Assembly: GCA_039961735.1 (NCBI GenBank)
Contig: JABRVX010000048.1
Span: 24,821-88,820, forward strand
Origin: Fimbriimonadia bacterium
GTDB lineage: Bacteria; Armatimonadota; Fimbriimonadia; Fimbriimonadales; JABRVX01
Length of the DNA stretch: 64,000 bases
Direction of reading: 5' to 3'
Each line of letters opens with the position of its first letter. Position 1 is the stretch's first letter. Of this stretch, positions 29,996 to 37,151 are shown one piece after another. The notes under the pieces are model-generated. The model was given only the letters and a program-made list of their open reading frames with translations. It did no database searches and had not been told where the DNA came from. Both the position numbers and the translations under genes were made by a program.

Positions 29996-32938
29996 GTGCT
30001 TAGGTTGGCATTAGCCGCGATGGCCGTGGTTCTGGCGCTGTCCGCCGGTGCGGCGGAGAGCAAGCAGGCTGCGACGCAACGGCTTCAGCGCGATTATCCC
30101 GCCGTTCGGTTTTTCACATCGGAGGGCAAGCTTAGCCGTGTCTACGGCACCAAGATGTCCGCGTTCGGCACCCCGGAGCGGTCGGCCGACGCGTTCTTGA
30201 GAGCCTATAGCGACGCATTCGGAGTTCCCAGCAGCAATCTCGTGTTCGAGGCCGAGCACGAGTTGATGCAGGGCAAGTTCACGGTGCTTCACTATCGGCA
30301 GTTCTGCAACGGTCTCGAAGTGGACCGGGCCTACCTCACTGTGTTGGTGAAGAACGAGCCCGGCTACCCAGTGGTCTTGGCTTCCGCCAACGTGTACGAC
30401 ATCACCAATGTGGCCCTAACACCCATCCGGATCGGTGTCCAGGACGCGATGGCCCGCTGGGCCCGCTGGTACCCCGATTTCACTTTCAGCCAGCCGGAGT
30501 TCATCGTGTATGCACAAGACGGTAAGGCGACCTACGCCTACCGCTTCACTGGCAGCAATGGCAATCCGGATGATCCCGAAGCTTACGAGTTCATCGTAGA
30601 CGCATCGAAGCCTGATGCTCCTTTGCTCCGCATGGAGGACCGAATCCTGTACGTGGACGTCACCGGTCAGGTGCTAGGCTATGCGACGCCCGGAGTTAAG
30701 CCGGACCGCACGGACAACCCACCGACCATCCAGCCGATCCGGGACATCTGGGTTCGCTTGACGGGCGGTAACGCCGCGTATACAGACGCGAGCGGCAACT
30801 ACGTGATCCCGCACGGCGGCAGCTCGGACGTCACGTTGAGCACCTCGGTCGGTGGTTCGGGTGCGACGCAGGCCGGCCGCTGGGTTAGGCTCACCACTGC
30901 TGCAGGCTCGATTCTGTCCCTCTCGCAGACAGTGACGCCCCCAGGACCGGGCAACTTCCTGTACAACCCCACACCGTCGGAGTACTTGACGGCGCAGATG
31001 AACGGGTTCATCTGGACGACGAACATTCACAACTTCGTTAAGCAGCACGTACCTACCTATCCCGGAGTCGACGTGCAGCTTCCGTGCAACGTGAACCTGA
31101 ACAACACTTGCAACGCGTACTACGATTACAGTTCGATCAACTTCTATCGAGCGGGCGGCGGGTGCCCCAACACCGCGTACTCGTCCGTCATCGCTCACGA
31201 GTACGGTCACCACATCGTGTACAGCGGGCACACCAGCGCAACCGGTGATTACCATGAGGGCATGGCAGACGTGTCTTCGGCGTTCCTCCTGCAGGACCCG
31301 TGCCTCGGTTACGGCTTTCTGGGAGGCAACGCGTGTCTACGCAACTGCTACAACACGGTGAATTACCCGTGCTCGGGAGAAGCGCACCTCTGCGGGCAGG
31401 TCCTCTCCGGCGCTTTCTGGTTGACCCGTGACCAGTTGATGGTCACCGAGCCCGTCGAGTACCACAACATCATCAGCGCACTTTGGCTGAACTCGATTCT
31501 GCTCCGCCCGCCATCGGTCAACCCAGGCATCACGATTGACGTGCTGACGCTGGACGACGATAACGGCGACATCGCAGACGGCACGCCGCACTACAACGAG
31601 ATCGCGACGGGCTTCGGAGCGAAGAACCTCACGGCTCCGCCTCTCTCGCTGTTGAAGTTCACTTTCCCGGACGGGCAGCCCGAGACCGTAAGCCCGGCGG
31701 GGGGCACTACAATGCGGGTCGTGGTGAGCGCGCTGTCCAAGCAGCCACAGCCCGGAACCGGCAAGCTGCACTACAGCACCGGTGGCGGCTACACCGAGAT
31801 CGCGATGAACGAGGTCTCGCCGAACGTCTACGACGCAGTGTTCCCGGCCATACCTTGCGGGACGACCATCAACTACTATGTCTCTGCAAGGACGACGGAA
31901 AACGCGCTCGTCACTTCGCCTAGCAACGCTCCGACCAGCACCTACAAGACGATAAGTGCTGGCAGCCTTGTCACCGTGTTCAGCGACAACTTCAACACGA
32001 ACCAAGGCTGGACGGTGCAGAACAGCTCGGGTCTGACCGCCGGAGCTTGGCAGCGGGCCATCCCGAACGGCGGCGGCACGCGTGGCGACCCGCCGACCGA
32101 CTATGACGGATCCGGCTACTGCTACGTCACACAGAACGGACCCGGCGACACCGACGTGGACGGCGGCACCACATACCTGATCTCGCCGACGTTCGACCTG
32201 AGCGGCGGCGACGCGATTATCAGCTATGCCCGCTGGTACTCGAACAACTTCGGGAACGACCCGTACAACGACGTGTTCATCGTGTCCGTTTCGAACAACA
32301 ACGGCGCGTCGTGGGTCACCGCCGAGGTGGTCGGCCCCACTGGACCGCAGGTCGAAGGTGGCTGGTACACCAGCTCGTTCAAGGTCGGCGACTTCGTGAC
32401 GCCGAACGCGACCGTCAAGGTGCGCTTCGAGGCCGGTGACTTGAACGCAGGATCGGTCATCGAGGCCGGCGTGGATGCGGTCAAGGTGACGCAGATCGGC
32501 TGCGAGACTCCGGCATCGCTGTCGGGAACAATCACGCTGAACGGCCTGATCCCGTCGCCTGCGGGCATCAACCTCACCATCGAGTTCCGCAATCCGGGCA
32601 CGCAGACGGTCGTTGCCTCTTATCCGGTCACGCTGGACGGCTCCGGTGGGTATGCGGTGCCGAGTGTCTTGTCTGGAACGTTCGATATCGCCGTGAAGCA
32701 CGCCAACTGGCTGCGCCAGGTCCTCGCGTCTCAGAACGTTAGTGGTGCTACGGTGGCTAACTTCTCGCTAATCAACGGCGACGCGAACTACGACAACGCA
32801 GTCGACCTGATCGACCTGAACGCCGTTCTCGCTGCGTTCGGGTTGACCGGACAATCCGACGTCAACTGGGACGGCACGGTGGACCTGCTCGACCTGAACA
32901 TCGTGCTCAATAACTTCGGGTTCGTCGGCGCACCGTAG
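29996..32938 (+). CDS. Secreted zinc metallopeptidase (gluzincin) with dockerin-like C-terminus
   Basis: 980 residues from GTG 29996, 7 bases after TGGAGG. Signal peptide 1-20. Residues 27-135 are a fungalysin/thermolysin-type propeptide (FTP; LSRVYGTKMSAFGTPERSAD). The zinc site is His401-Glu402-x2-His405 (HEYGHH), and the third ligand is probably Glu421 in HEGMADVSSAF, placing it near M36/M4-type gluzincins. A jelly-roll domain about 660-840 (DNFNTNQGWTVQNSSG) may bind substrate. The end has a regulatory-like beta-sandwich (SGTFDIAVKHANWLRQV) and dockerin-type loops (GDANYDNAVDLIDLNAVL; DVNWDGTVDLLDLNIVL) finishing NFGFVGAP. The 282-base gap before it holds the previous terminator and a possible TTGACT at 29826. 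Confidence 0.88.
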   Translation: MLRLALAAMAVVLALSAGAAESKQAATQRLQRDYPAVRFFTSEGKLSRVYGTKMSAFGTPERSADAFLRAYSDAFGVPSSNLVFEAEHELMQGKFTVLHYRQFCNGLEVDRAYLTVLVKNEPGYPVVLASANVYDITNVALTPIRIGVQDAMARWARWYPDFTFSQPEFIVYAQDGKATYAYRFTGSNGNPDDPEAYEFIVDASKPDAPLLRMEDRILYVDVTGQVLGYATPGVKPDRTDNPPTIQPIRDIWVRLTGGNAAYTDASGNYVIPHGGSSDVTLSTSVGGSGATQAGRWVRLTTAAGSILSLSQTVTPPGPGNFLYNPTPSEYLTAQMNGFIWTTNIHNFVKQHVPTYPGVDVQLPCNVNLNNTCNAYYDYSSINFYRAGGGCPNTAYSSVIAHEYGHHIVYSGHTSATGDYHEGMADVSSAFLLQDPCLGYGFLGGNACLRNCYNTVNYPCSGEAHLCGQVLSGAFWLTRDQLMVTEPVEYHNIISALWLNSILLRPPSVNPGITIDVLTLDDDNGDIADGTPHYNEIATGFGAKNLTAPPLSLLKFTFPDGQPETVSPAGGTTMRVVVSALSKQPQPGTGKLHYSTGGGYTEIAMNEVSPNVYDAVFPAIPCGTTINYYVSARTTENALVTSPSNAPTSTYKTISAGSLVTVFSDNFNTNQGWTVQNSSGLTAGAWQRAIPNGGGTRGDPPTDYDGSGYCYVTQNGPGDTDVDGGTTYLISPTFDLSGGDAIISYARWYSNNFGNDPYNDVFIVSVSNNNGASWVTAEVVGPTGPQVEGGWYTSSFKVGDFVTPNATVKVRFEAGDLNAGSVIEAGVDAVKVTQIGCETPASLSGTITLNGLIPSPAGINLTIEFRNPGTQTVVASYPVTLDGSGGYAVPSVLSGTFDIAVKHANWLRQVLASQNVSGATVANFSLINGDANYDNAVDLIDLNAVLAAFGLTGQSDVNWDGTVDLLDLNIVLNNFGFVGAP

Positions 32939-32962
32939 GCTGCGCCAGAACGGCTAACCAAT

Positions 32963-32994
32963 CCGAGCCCGAGGGCAGACGCCCTCGGGCTCGG
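32963..32994 (+). terminator. Terminator hairpin after the metallopeptidase gene
   Basis: A perfect 14-bp stem (CCGAGCCCGAGGGC) with loop AGAC begins 25 bases after the stop. No T-run follows, but stem strength and position support termination. Confidence 0.75.
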
Positions 32995-33045
32995 CGCTTG
33001 CGTGGGACCAGTGCGAACCTCCTCGGGCCCGCGTGCGTTAGCTAG

Positions 33046-33051
33046 TACAAT
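33046..33051 (+). promoter_or_regulatory. -10 element TACAAT upstream of superoxide dismutase
   Basis: TACAAT lies 29 bases before ATG 33081, leaving room for a short leader with GAGGAGG. No matching -35. Confidence 0.45.
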
Positions 33052-33080
33052 GACGGAACTTCGAGAGGAGGAGACTGACC

Positions 33081-33698
33081 ATGCCCATCGTTGAGATTGC
33101 GGCGAAGCCGCTGCCGGAGAAGATCTACAACACCGAGGCGAACGGCATCTCTCGCCGAACGCACGACGAGCACTACAAACTGTATCAAGGCTACGTGAAC
33201 AAGACGAACGAGATCCGAAAGGCGCTCGCTGCGCTGGCGGACGAGGACTTCGCTGCGGGGAACCAGGTGTACTCGAAGATCCGGTCGCTGAAGACCGACC
33301 TGACGTTCGCGCTAGGCGGCGTGTACAACCACGAGGTGTACTTCGACATCCTCGGAGGCAAGGGGGGCGCTCCGACCGGACGAGTGGCCGAGTTGATCCA
33401 GCGCGACTTCGGCTCTTACGAGAACTGGGCGCGGGACCTGAAGGCGACCGGCATGTCTGCGCGCGGCTGGGCGTGGACGGCGGTGAACCACGCCACCGGC
33501 GAGTTGTTCAACTATCTGGGTGATGCACAGAACACCTTCCCGGTGTGGGGCGCGACGCCGATCCTGGCGCTGGACACGTATGAGCACGCCTACTACCTCG
33601 ACTTCGCCGTCGCCCGTGCGGGCTACATTGACGCGTTCCTGAAGTCCATTGACTGGGACGCAGTGAACGCTCGCCTGGCCGCCGCGCCTGGACAGTAG
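33081..33698 (+). CDS. sod: Fe/Mn superoxide dismutase
   Basis: 205 residues, the normal length, with a strong GAGGAGG site. Converts superoxide to peroxide and oxygen. Metal ligands by alignment: His31 (THDEHYKLYQGYV), His84 (YNHEVYFD), Asp165 and His169 (ALDTYEHAYYLDF). The usual His-rich helix 1 (HHxxHH) is thinned to H-Y-K-L-Y here. The G-D-A-Q stretch near residue 148 resembles manganese forms, but I cannot fix the metal. There is no signal peptide, so it is cytoplasmic. It stands alone between two terminators. Confidence 0.95.
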   Translation: MPIVEIAAKPLPEKIYNTEANGISRRTHDEHYKLYQGYVNKTNEIRKALAALADEDFAAGNQVYSKIRSLKTDLTFALGGVYNHEVYFDILGGKGGAPTGRVAELIQRDFGSYENWARDLKATGMSARGWAWTAVNHATGELFNYLGDAQNTFPVWGATPILALDTYEHAYYLDFAVARAGYIDAFLKSIDWDAVNARLAAAPGQ

Positions 33699-33720
33699 GC
33701 ACACGGCCCACCGCTCTTCG

Positions 33721-33747
33721 CGCCCCCGCGTGGTATCTGCGGGGGCG
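33721..33747 (+). terminator. Terminator hairpin after superoxide dismutase
   Basis: A 9-bp perfect stem CGCCCCCGC with a 9-base loop begins 23 bases after the stop, followed by TAGTGGTCTGTCTG. Confidence 0.65.
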
Positions 33748-33799
33748 TAGTGGTCTGTCTGTGGTGCCCCCGACGCCATCACGCGGCGCCGAGGCAGAC

Positions 33800-33844
33800 C
33801 ACCACCCTGTCATCCCGAGTGAAGCGAAGAATGACAGGGTGGTG
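33800..33844. repeat. Palindromic repeat in the sod-nrfA gap
   Basis: CACCACCCTGTCAT at 33800-33813 is perfectly complementary to 33831-33844, with the loop CCCGAGTGAAGCGAAGA. It sits between two convergent genes and may act as a bidirectional terminator; it looks like a dispersed intergenic repeat. Nothing else is seen in the 295-base gap apart from the sod terminator. Confidence 0.6.
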
Positions 33845-33993
33845 ACGAGCGATTCGGTTCACACCAATGCCGCAACCGACACCCATGGGAAGATCGGCAC
33901 CAGCGGGAAGCGCGGTCGGGACCACCCACTGCCGCAGTTGCCGACGCCCAGAATCAACATACTCCCACGAGCGCACTACCACAGGCGCTACGC

Positions 33994-35424
33994 CTAACGC
34001 GTGGGTGGTGGTTGGGTGGCGGCTTCCTTCGCCTTCTGGGCATCCACGAACGGCTTGATGTAGGCCTGCGCCTTCTCCTTAGTGGTGATGTCCGGGAGTT
34101 GCAGCGGCGCCGGTGCCCCTCGCTTGGCACGCACCAACGTCGTCGCCAATCGGCTCTGCTGCGCCAGGTCGAGCGCCTTCGCCAACACCCGCGCACACTC
34201 TTGTGGCGCGTGGAAGCCCATGCCGTTATTGGCTGCCACGTAATCCCAATACATCTGCGCCTTCGAGATCAGCTTGCGCGGCGTCTCCAACTCGGCGTCG
34301 GTCGCGCCGAGCCGGATCGCATCGCCGATCTCCAGGTGACCTGCCGTAATCGCCTCTTCGGCACGGGTCAGCATCTCGCGGTTCTTGTCCTGGATGGCAG
34401 TAACTCGGCTCCGGACTTCCTGCTCCGACCACTTGTGGCACACTTGACACGAGTTGGCGATGTTGTAGAGCGGGCTGCGCACCTGGTGGTCGGTGAACTT
34501 CACGCCGCCCTCGGTCTTGTAGGGCATGTGGCAGTCGGCACACGATACGCCACGGAATGCGTGGATGCCCTGCATGTACACTTCCCAATCGGGGTGCTGC
34601 ATCTTGATCATCTTCGCACCGCTGATGGCATGCACCCAATCGGTGTGTTGCACTTCGTCGTAGAACTTCTCCATGGCCTCTGCGGTCAGGCCGTGCTTCC
34701 AGGGGAATACTAAATAGTTCTCCTTCTTGCCGCGGAAGTAGTACTCCACATGGCACTGTGCGCATACCAAGGAGCGCATCTCTTGATGAGTGGCTTTGGT
34801 GATGTCCTTCCCCATCGCTTGGAACGCCTCGCGCAACGCGGGGCGAGAGATACGCAGTGCCATCGTCTTGTTGTCGTGGCAGTCCGCACACCCGATAGGG
34901 TTCTTGACCTCTCCCCGCATGGCGAGGAAGTTGCCGGAGTAGAACTTTGCAGGACCCATCTGGGCCATCAGCCTCGGCACGTCGGGGCTCTTGCAGGTGT
35001 AGCAGGTCCCGGGGGACTTGTCGGTGATGCGCTTCGTCTGCAGCACGTCGTTCAAGCTGTGGTAGTGCCCTCGTGCCTGCGCGTAGTCCTTAGCGAAGGC
35101 ATACCCTGCCCACATGATGACCAGCTTGGGGTTATCAGCAAGGTAATCGCGGAAGCCCGAGCCACCGTATTTCGTGTTCTCGTCGGTCTTCTTGGTCAGC
35201 TCCCAGGAGTTGTACTCCCGGGGAAAGTTGACTCCCCACTTGGAGTTGTCGGCCTCCCACTCGGCGATGGGCTGGATCATCTGCAAGGCCAGATAACGGG
35301 TCTCTGCGCGACGCTCGGTGATCGAGGTGGCGAGCAGGCCGAGGATTACGACCCCCAAAACGCTGCCAAGAAAGACGAACCATCCGAGCCAAGTACTTCG
35401 CTTCTTCTCGGGTGTGGCTTCCAT
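33994..35424 (-). CDS. nrfA: Cytochrome c nitrite reductase, catalytic pentaheme subunit
   Basis: 476 residues from ATG 35424, behind a GGAGG. Reduces nitrite to ammonium with six electrons outside the cytoplasmic membrane. Five heme-binding motifs are present: the special CYTCK (lysine-ligated active-site heme) and CADCH, CAQCH, CADCH and CQVCH. The sequences VKNPIGCADCHD and QGIHAFRGVSCADCHM are typical of NrfA. Instead of a cleaved signal there is an N-terminal membrane helix (WLGWFVFLGSVLGVVILGLL). The gene starts 2 bases after the nrfH stop, so the two form one nrfHA operon. The C-terminus ends in a Lys/Pro-rich tail. Confidence 0.96.
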   Translation of the reverse strand: MEATPEKKRSTWLGWFVFLGSVLGVVILGLLATSITERRAETRYLALQMIQPIAEWEADNSKWGVNFPREYNSWELTKKTDENTKYGGSGFRDYLADNPKLVIMWAGYAFAKDYAQARGHYHSLNDVLQTKRITDKSPGTCYTCKSPDVPRLMAQMGPAKFYSGNFLAMRGEVKNPIGCADCHDNKTMALRISRPALREAFQAMGKDITKATHQEMRSLVCAQCHVEYYFRGKKENYLVFPWKHGLTAEAMEKFYDEVQHTDWVHAISGAKMIKMQHPDWEVYMQGIHAFRGVSCADCHMPYKTEGGVKFTDHQVRSPLYNIANSCQVCHKWSEQEVRSRVTAIQDKNREMLTRAEEAITAGHLEIGDAIRLGATDAELETPRKLISKAQMYWDYVAANNGMGFHAPQECARVLAKALDLAQQSRLATTLVRAKRGAPAPLQLPDITTKEKAQAYIKPFVDAQKAKEAATQPPPTR

Positions 35425-35426
35425 AG

Positions 35427-36011
35427 CTATCTCGAACCTCCGGTCTTCTGGTCTCCGCGAACCCACGGGGGCATGATAGGCCCGGGGCTGGGAACGCTTG
35501 CGTTCGGCGTGGACGAAAGGCTGTGCTCTCGTCCGTGGGGGACGTCTCGATGGCACTCCGTGCACTGGCGCGTGAAGTCACTGTGAATGGGCGCGCCGAC
35601 TGCATCGAGCGTGCGCGCATGGCAACGGATGCAGTTCTGCTGGATAACGGCTTTGGACTCGGGTATCGCATGGATCACCTGCCGCTCCTTCCTGAGCGTG
35701 AACAGCAGGCTGTGGCGGAACCCATCCTTCATCTTGAAGTAGTACTTGGCGAGCACGCTGGTGTGCGGAACGTGGCAATCGTTACAATTCGTGACGCGGG
35801 CATGGCTCGAGTGTCGCCAGGACGCGTATTGCGGGTTCATGATGTGGCAGTTGACACAAGCCCGAGGGTCGTCGGAGAGATAGGACGCGGCCTCCGAGAT
35901 TCGCGCAACGTAGATGGCCATACCGATGAAGACGGCGACCGCGCCGAGACTTAGCAGCCTCAGCGGTTTCGGTAGCCCTGCAGCCAGAACCTCATCGAAG
36001 AGCTTGAGCAT
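35427..36011 (-). CDS. nrfH: Cytochrome c nitrite reductase, membrane quinol dehydrogenase subunit
   Basis: 194 residues from ATG 36011 (MLKLFDEVL). One N-terminal membrane helix (LRLLSLGAVAVFIGMAIYVA) is followed by four c-type heme motifs: CVNCH, CNDCH, CIRCH and CTECH, the NapC/NirT layout. It takes electrons from menaquinol and passes them to NrfA. The C-terminal 30 residues are Ser/Pro-rich and extra to typical NrfH. The frame is open upstream without a better start. The ribosome site is weak. A 13-bp tandem repeat lies 73 bases upstream and may regulate the operon. Confidence 0.94.
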   Translation of the reverse strand: MLKLFDEVLAAGLPKPLRLLSLGAVAVFIGMAIYVARISEAASYLSDDPRACVNCHIMNPQYASWRHSSHARVTNCNDCHVPHTSVLAKYYFKMKDGFRHSLLFTLRKERQVIHAIPESKAVIQQNCIRCHARTLDAVGAPIHSDFTRQCTECHRDVPHGREHSLSSTPNASVPSPGPIMPPWVRGDQKTGGSR

Positions 36012-36083
36012 TATGCAACCACGCCCGTGTCGCCCGGGCGCCATGGAAACCATTGTCCGATTGCGCAAAAGAGCGCAATATGA

Positions 36084-36109
36084 CGGCGATCATATTCGGC
36101 GATCATATT
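36084..36109. promoter_or_regulatory. Tandem 13-bp direct repeat upstream of nrfHA (candidate operator)
   Basis: CGGCGATCATATT occurs twice head to tail with no gap; a third partial copy (CAATATGAC) precedes it. On the minus strand this reads as ATATGATC units spaced 13 bases. The 353-base gap 36012-36364 holds no gene; it contains this repeat and a promoter-like site for the next gene. Confidence 0.4.
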
Positions 36110-36257
36110 CAAAGTGGTTTTCGGATGTCCTGCCCGCTCGCTAAGGCGTGAGACCGCTGCGGCGGGGCGTCGAGGCTCGTCTCAGCGGCGTCCAATTCTC
36201 CGGCCGGATGATCCTCGAGGGTTCTTCGAACCACCCGTAGCTTTCCTTGTTTTGTTG

Positions 36258-36266
36258 TGCTAAACT
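36258..36266 (+). promoter_or_regulatory. Candidate extended -10 for the PEP-CTERM gene
   Basis: TGCTAAACT in an AT-rich stretch, about 100 bases before ATG 36365; the same TGCTAnnnT form as other sites in the window. Confidence 0.35.
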
Positions 36267-36364
36267 ATTTTTATCTGTTTGCTTCGCCTCGAGCCGTGGC
36301 GAAAGTGGCATGTTTTTCGCGCTTGGGTGGCAAGTCCTGACGATAGTAAAAGGAGTTGCACAAG

Positions 36365-37066
36365 ATGCGCATCATCATCGCGCTGTCCGCGCTGGCAGTC
36401 TGTAGCGCGGCTTTCTCTCAGACCGCAGCCACCGTATCGGGTGAGCTGCAGCAGTGGCGAATCGGCAACGGGGCTCCGACACCCGGCCCGCTGACCCTGT
36501 ACGACAACACCGATCCCTCGAGCTTCTCGGGGTACTACTTCCCCGGCGACCCCGTGAACTTCTGGGGCGTCTGCGACGACGTGCACATGACCAGTGGTGG
36601 TCTCATCAACGGGTTCGAGTTCGTGTATTACGATCCGGTCGGCAACACGGCTCTGACCCAGGTCGAGTGGGCTGTCTTCGAAATGTCCACGTATGATACC
36701 GGTCCGGTCGGTGCGTACGTCAGTGGCGGTATTCTCACGGGTCTTCCCGGCGATGGCCTGTGGCAAGTGCAGGTTGACCTGACGGGCGGCGGCGAATTTG
36801 TCGCATCGGCCGACCTCTGGTTCTGCATGGCGTTCGCAGGCGCCTACTCGGACAGCCCGGAAGCCGGGTGGGTTATTTATGATCCACCGGTAGTCGGCAG
36901 CAGCCACGACCTGTTCCTCAACTTCAGTGATCAGGCCTTGTACAACTTCAATGGGGCTCCCGTCGCGAGCTTCGGCCTCCGCATGTACGCGGTTCCTGAG
37001 CCGGGCGCACTCGCCGCTATCGGCACCGGTCTGGTTGGCCTGCTGGCCCTCCGCCGCCGAAAGTAA
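36365..37066 (+). CDS. PEP-CTERM sorted exported protein
   Basis: 233 residues from ATG 36365, 9 bases after AGGAG; an in-frame TTG at 36356 directly abuts the AGGAG and is rejected. Signal peptide MRIIIALSALAVCSAAFS. The body is beta-rich with no recognised domain. The C-terminus is a textbook PEP-CTERM: VPEPGALAAIG, a hydrophobic helix (LVGLLALRRRK) and basic tail. Such proteins are cut and anchored by exosortase, usually with exopolysaccharide; no exosortase is in the window. It is transcribed alone and ends at a strong terminator. Confidence 0.9.
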   Translation: MRIIIALSALAVCSAAFSQTAATVSGELQQWRIGNGAPTPGPLTLYDNTDPSSFSGYYFPGDPVNFWGVCDDVHMTSGGLINGFEFVYYDPVGNTALTQVEWAVFEMSTYDTGPVGAYVSGGILTGLPGDGLWQVQVDLTGGGEFVASADLWFCMAFAGAYSDSPEAGWVIYDPPVVGSSHDLFLNFSDQALYNFNGAPVASFGLRMYAVPEPGALAAIGTGLVGLLALRRRK

Positions 37067-37090
37067 GATCCAGACTGCAAAGCAGTCGCC

Positions 37091-37121
37091 AACATCTCCC
37101 CGCCTGAGGCGGGGAGATGTT
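37091..37121 (+). terminator. Rho-independent terminator
   Basis: A 14-bp perfect stem AACATCTCCCCGCC with loop TGA, followed by TTCTCTGT, starts 24 bases after the PEP-CTERM stop. Confidence 0.85.
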
Positions 37122-37138
37122 TCTCTGTGCTCCCTTGG

Positions 37139-37144
37139 TACACT
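37139..37144 (+). promoter_or_regulatory. -10 element TACACT of leaderless polB
   Basis: TACACT ends 7 bases before ATG 37152; no Shine-Dalgarno lies between and the preceding terminator isolates it. Confidence 0.55.
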
Positions 37145-37151
37145 CGCCCCG

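Noticed and set aside
31337..32701. A 454-codon open frame antisense to the metallopeptidase gene
   Set aside because: Composition is Arg/Val/Asp-biased without domains; the plus-strand zinc peptidase is clear.
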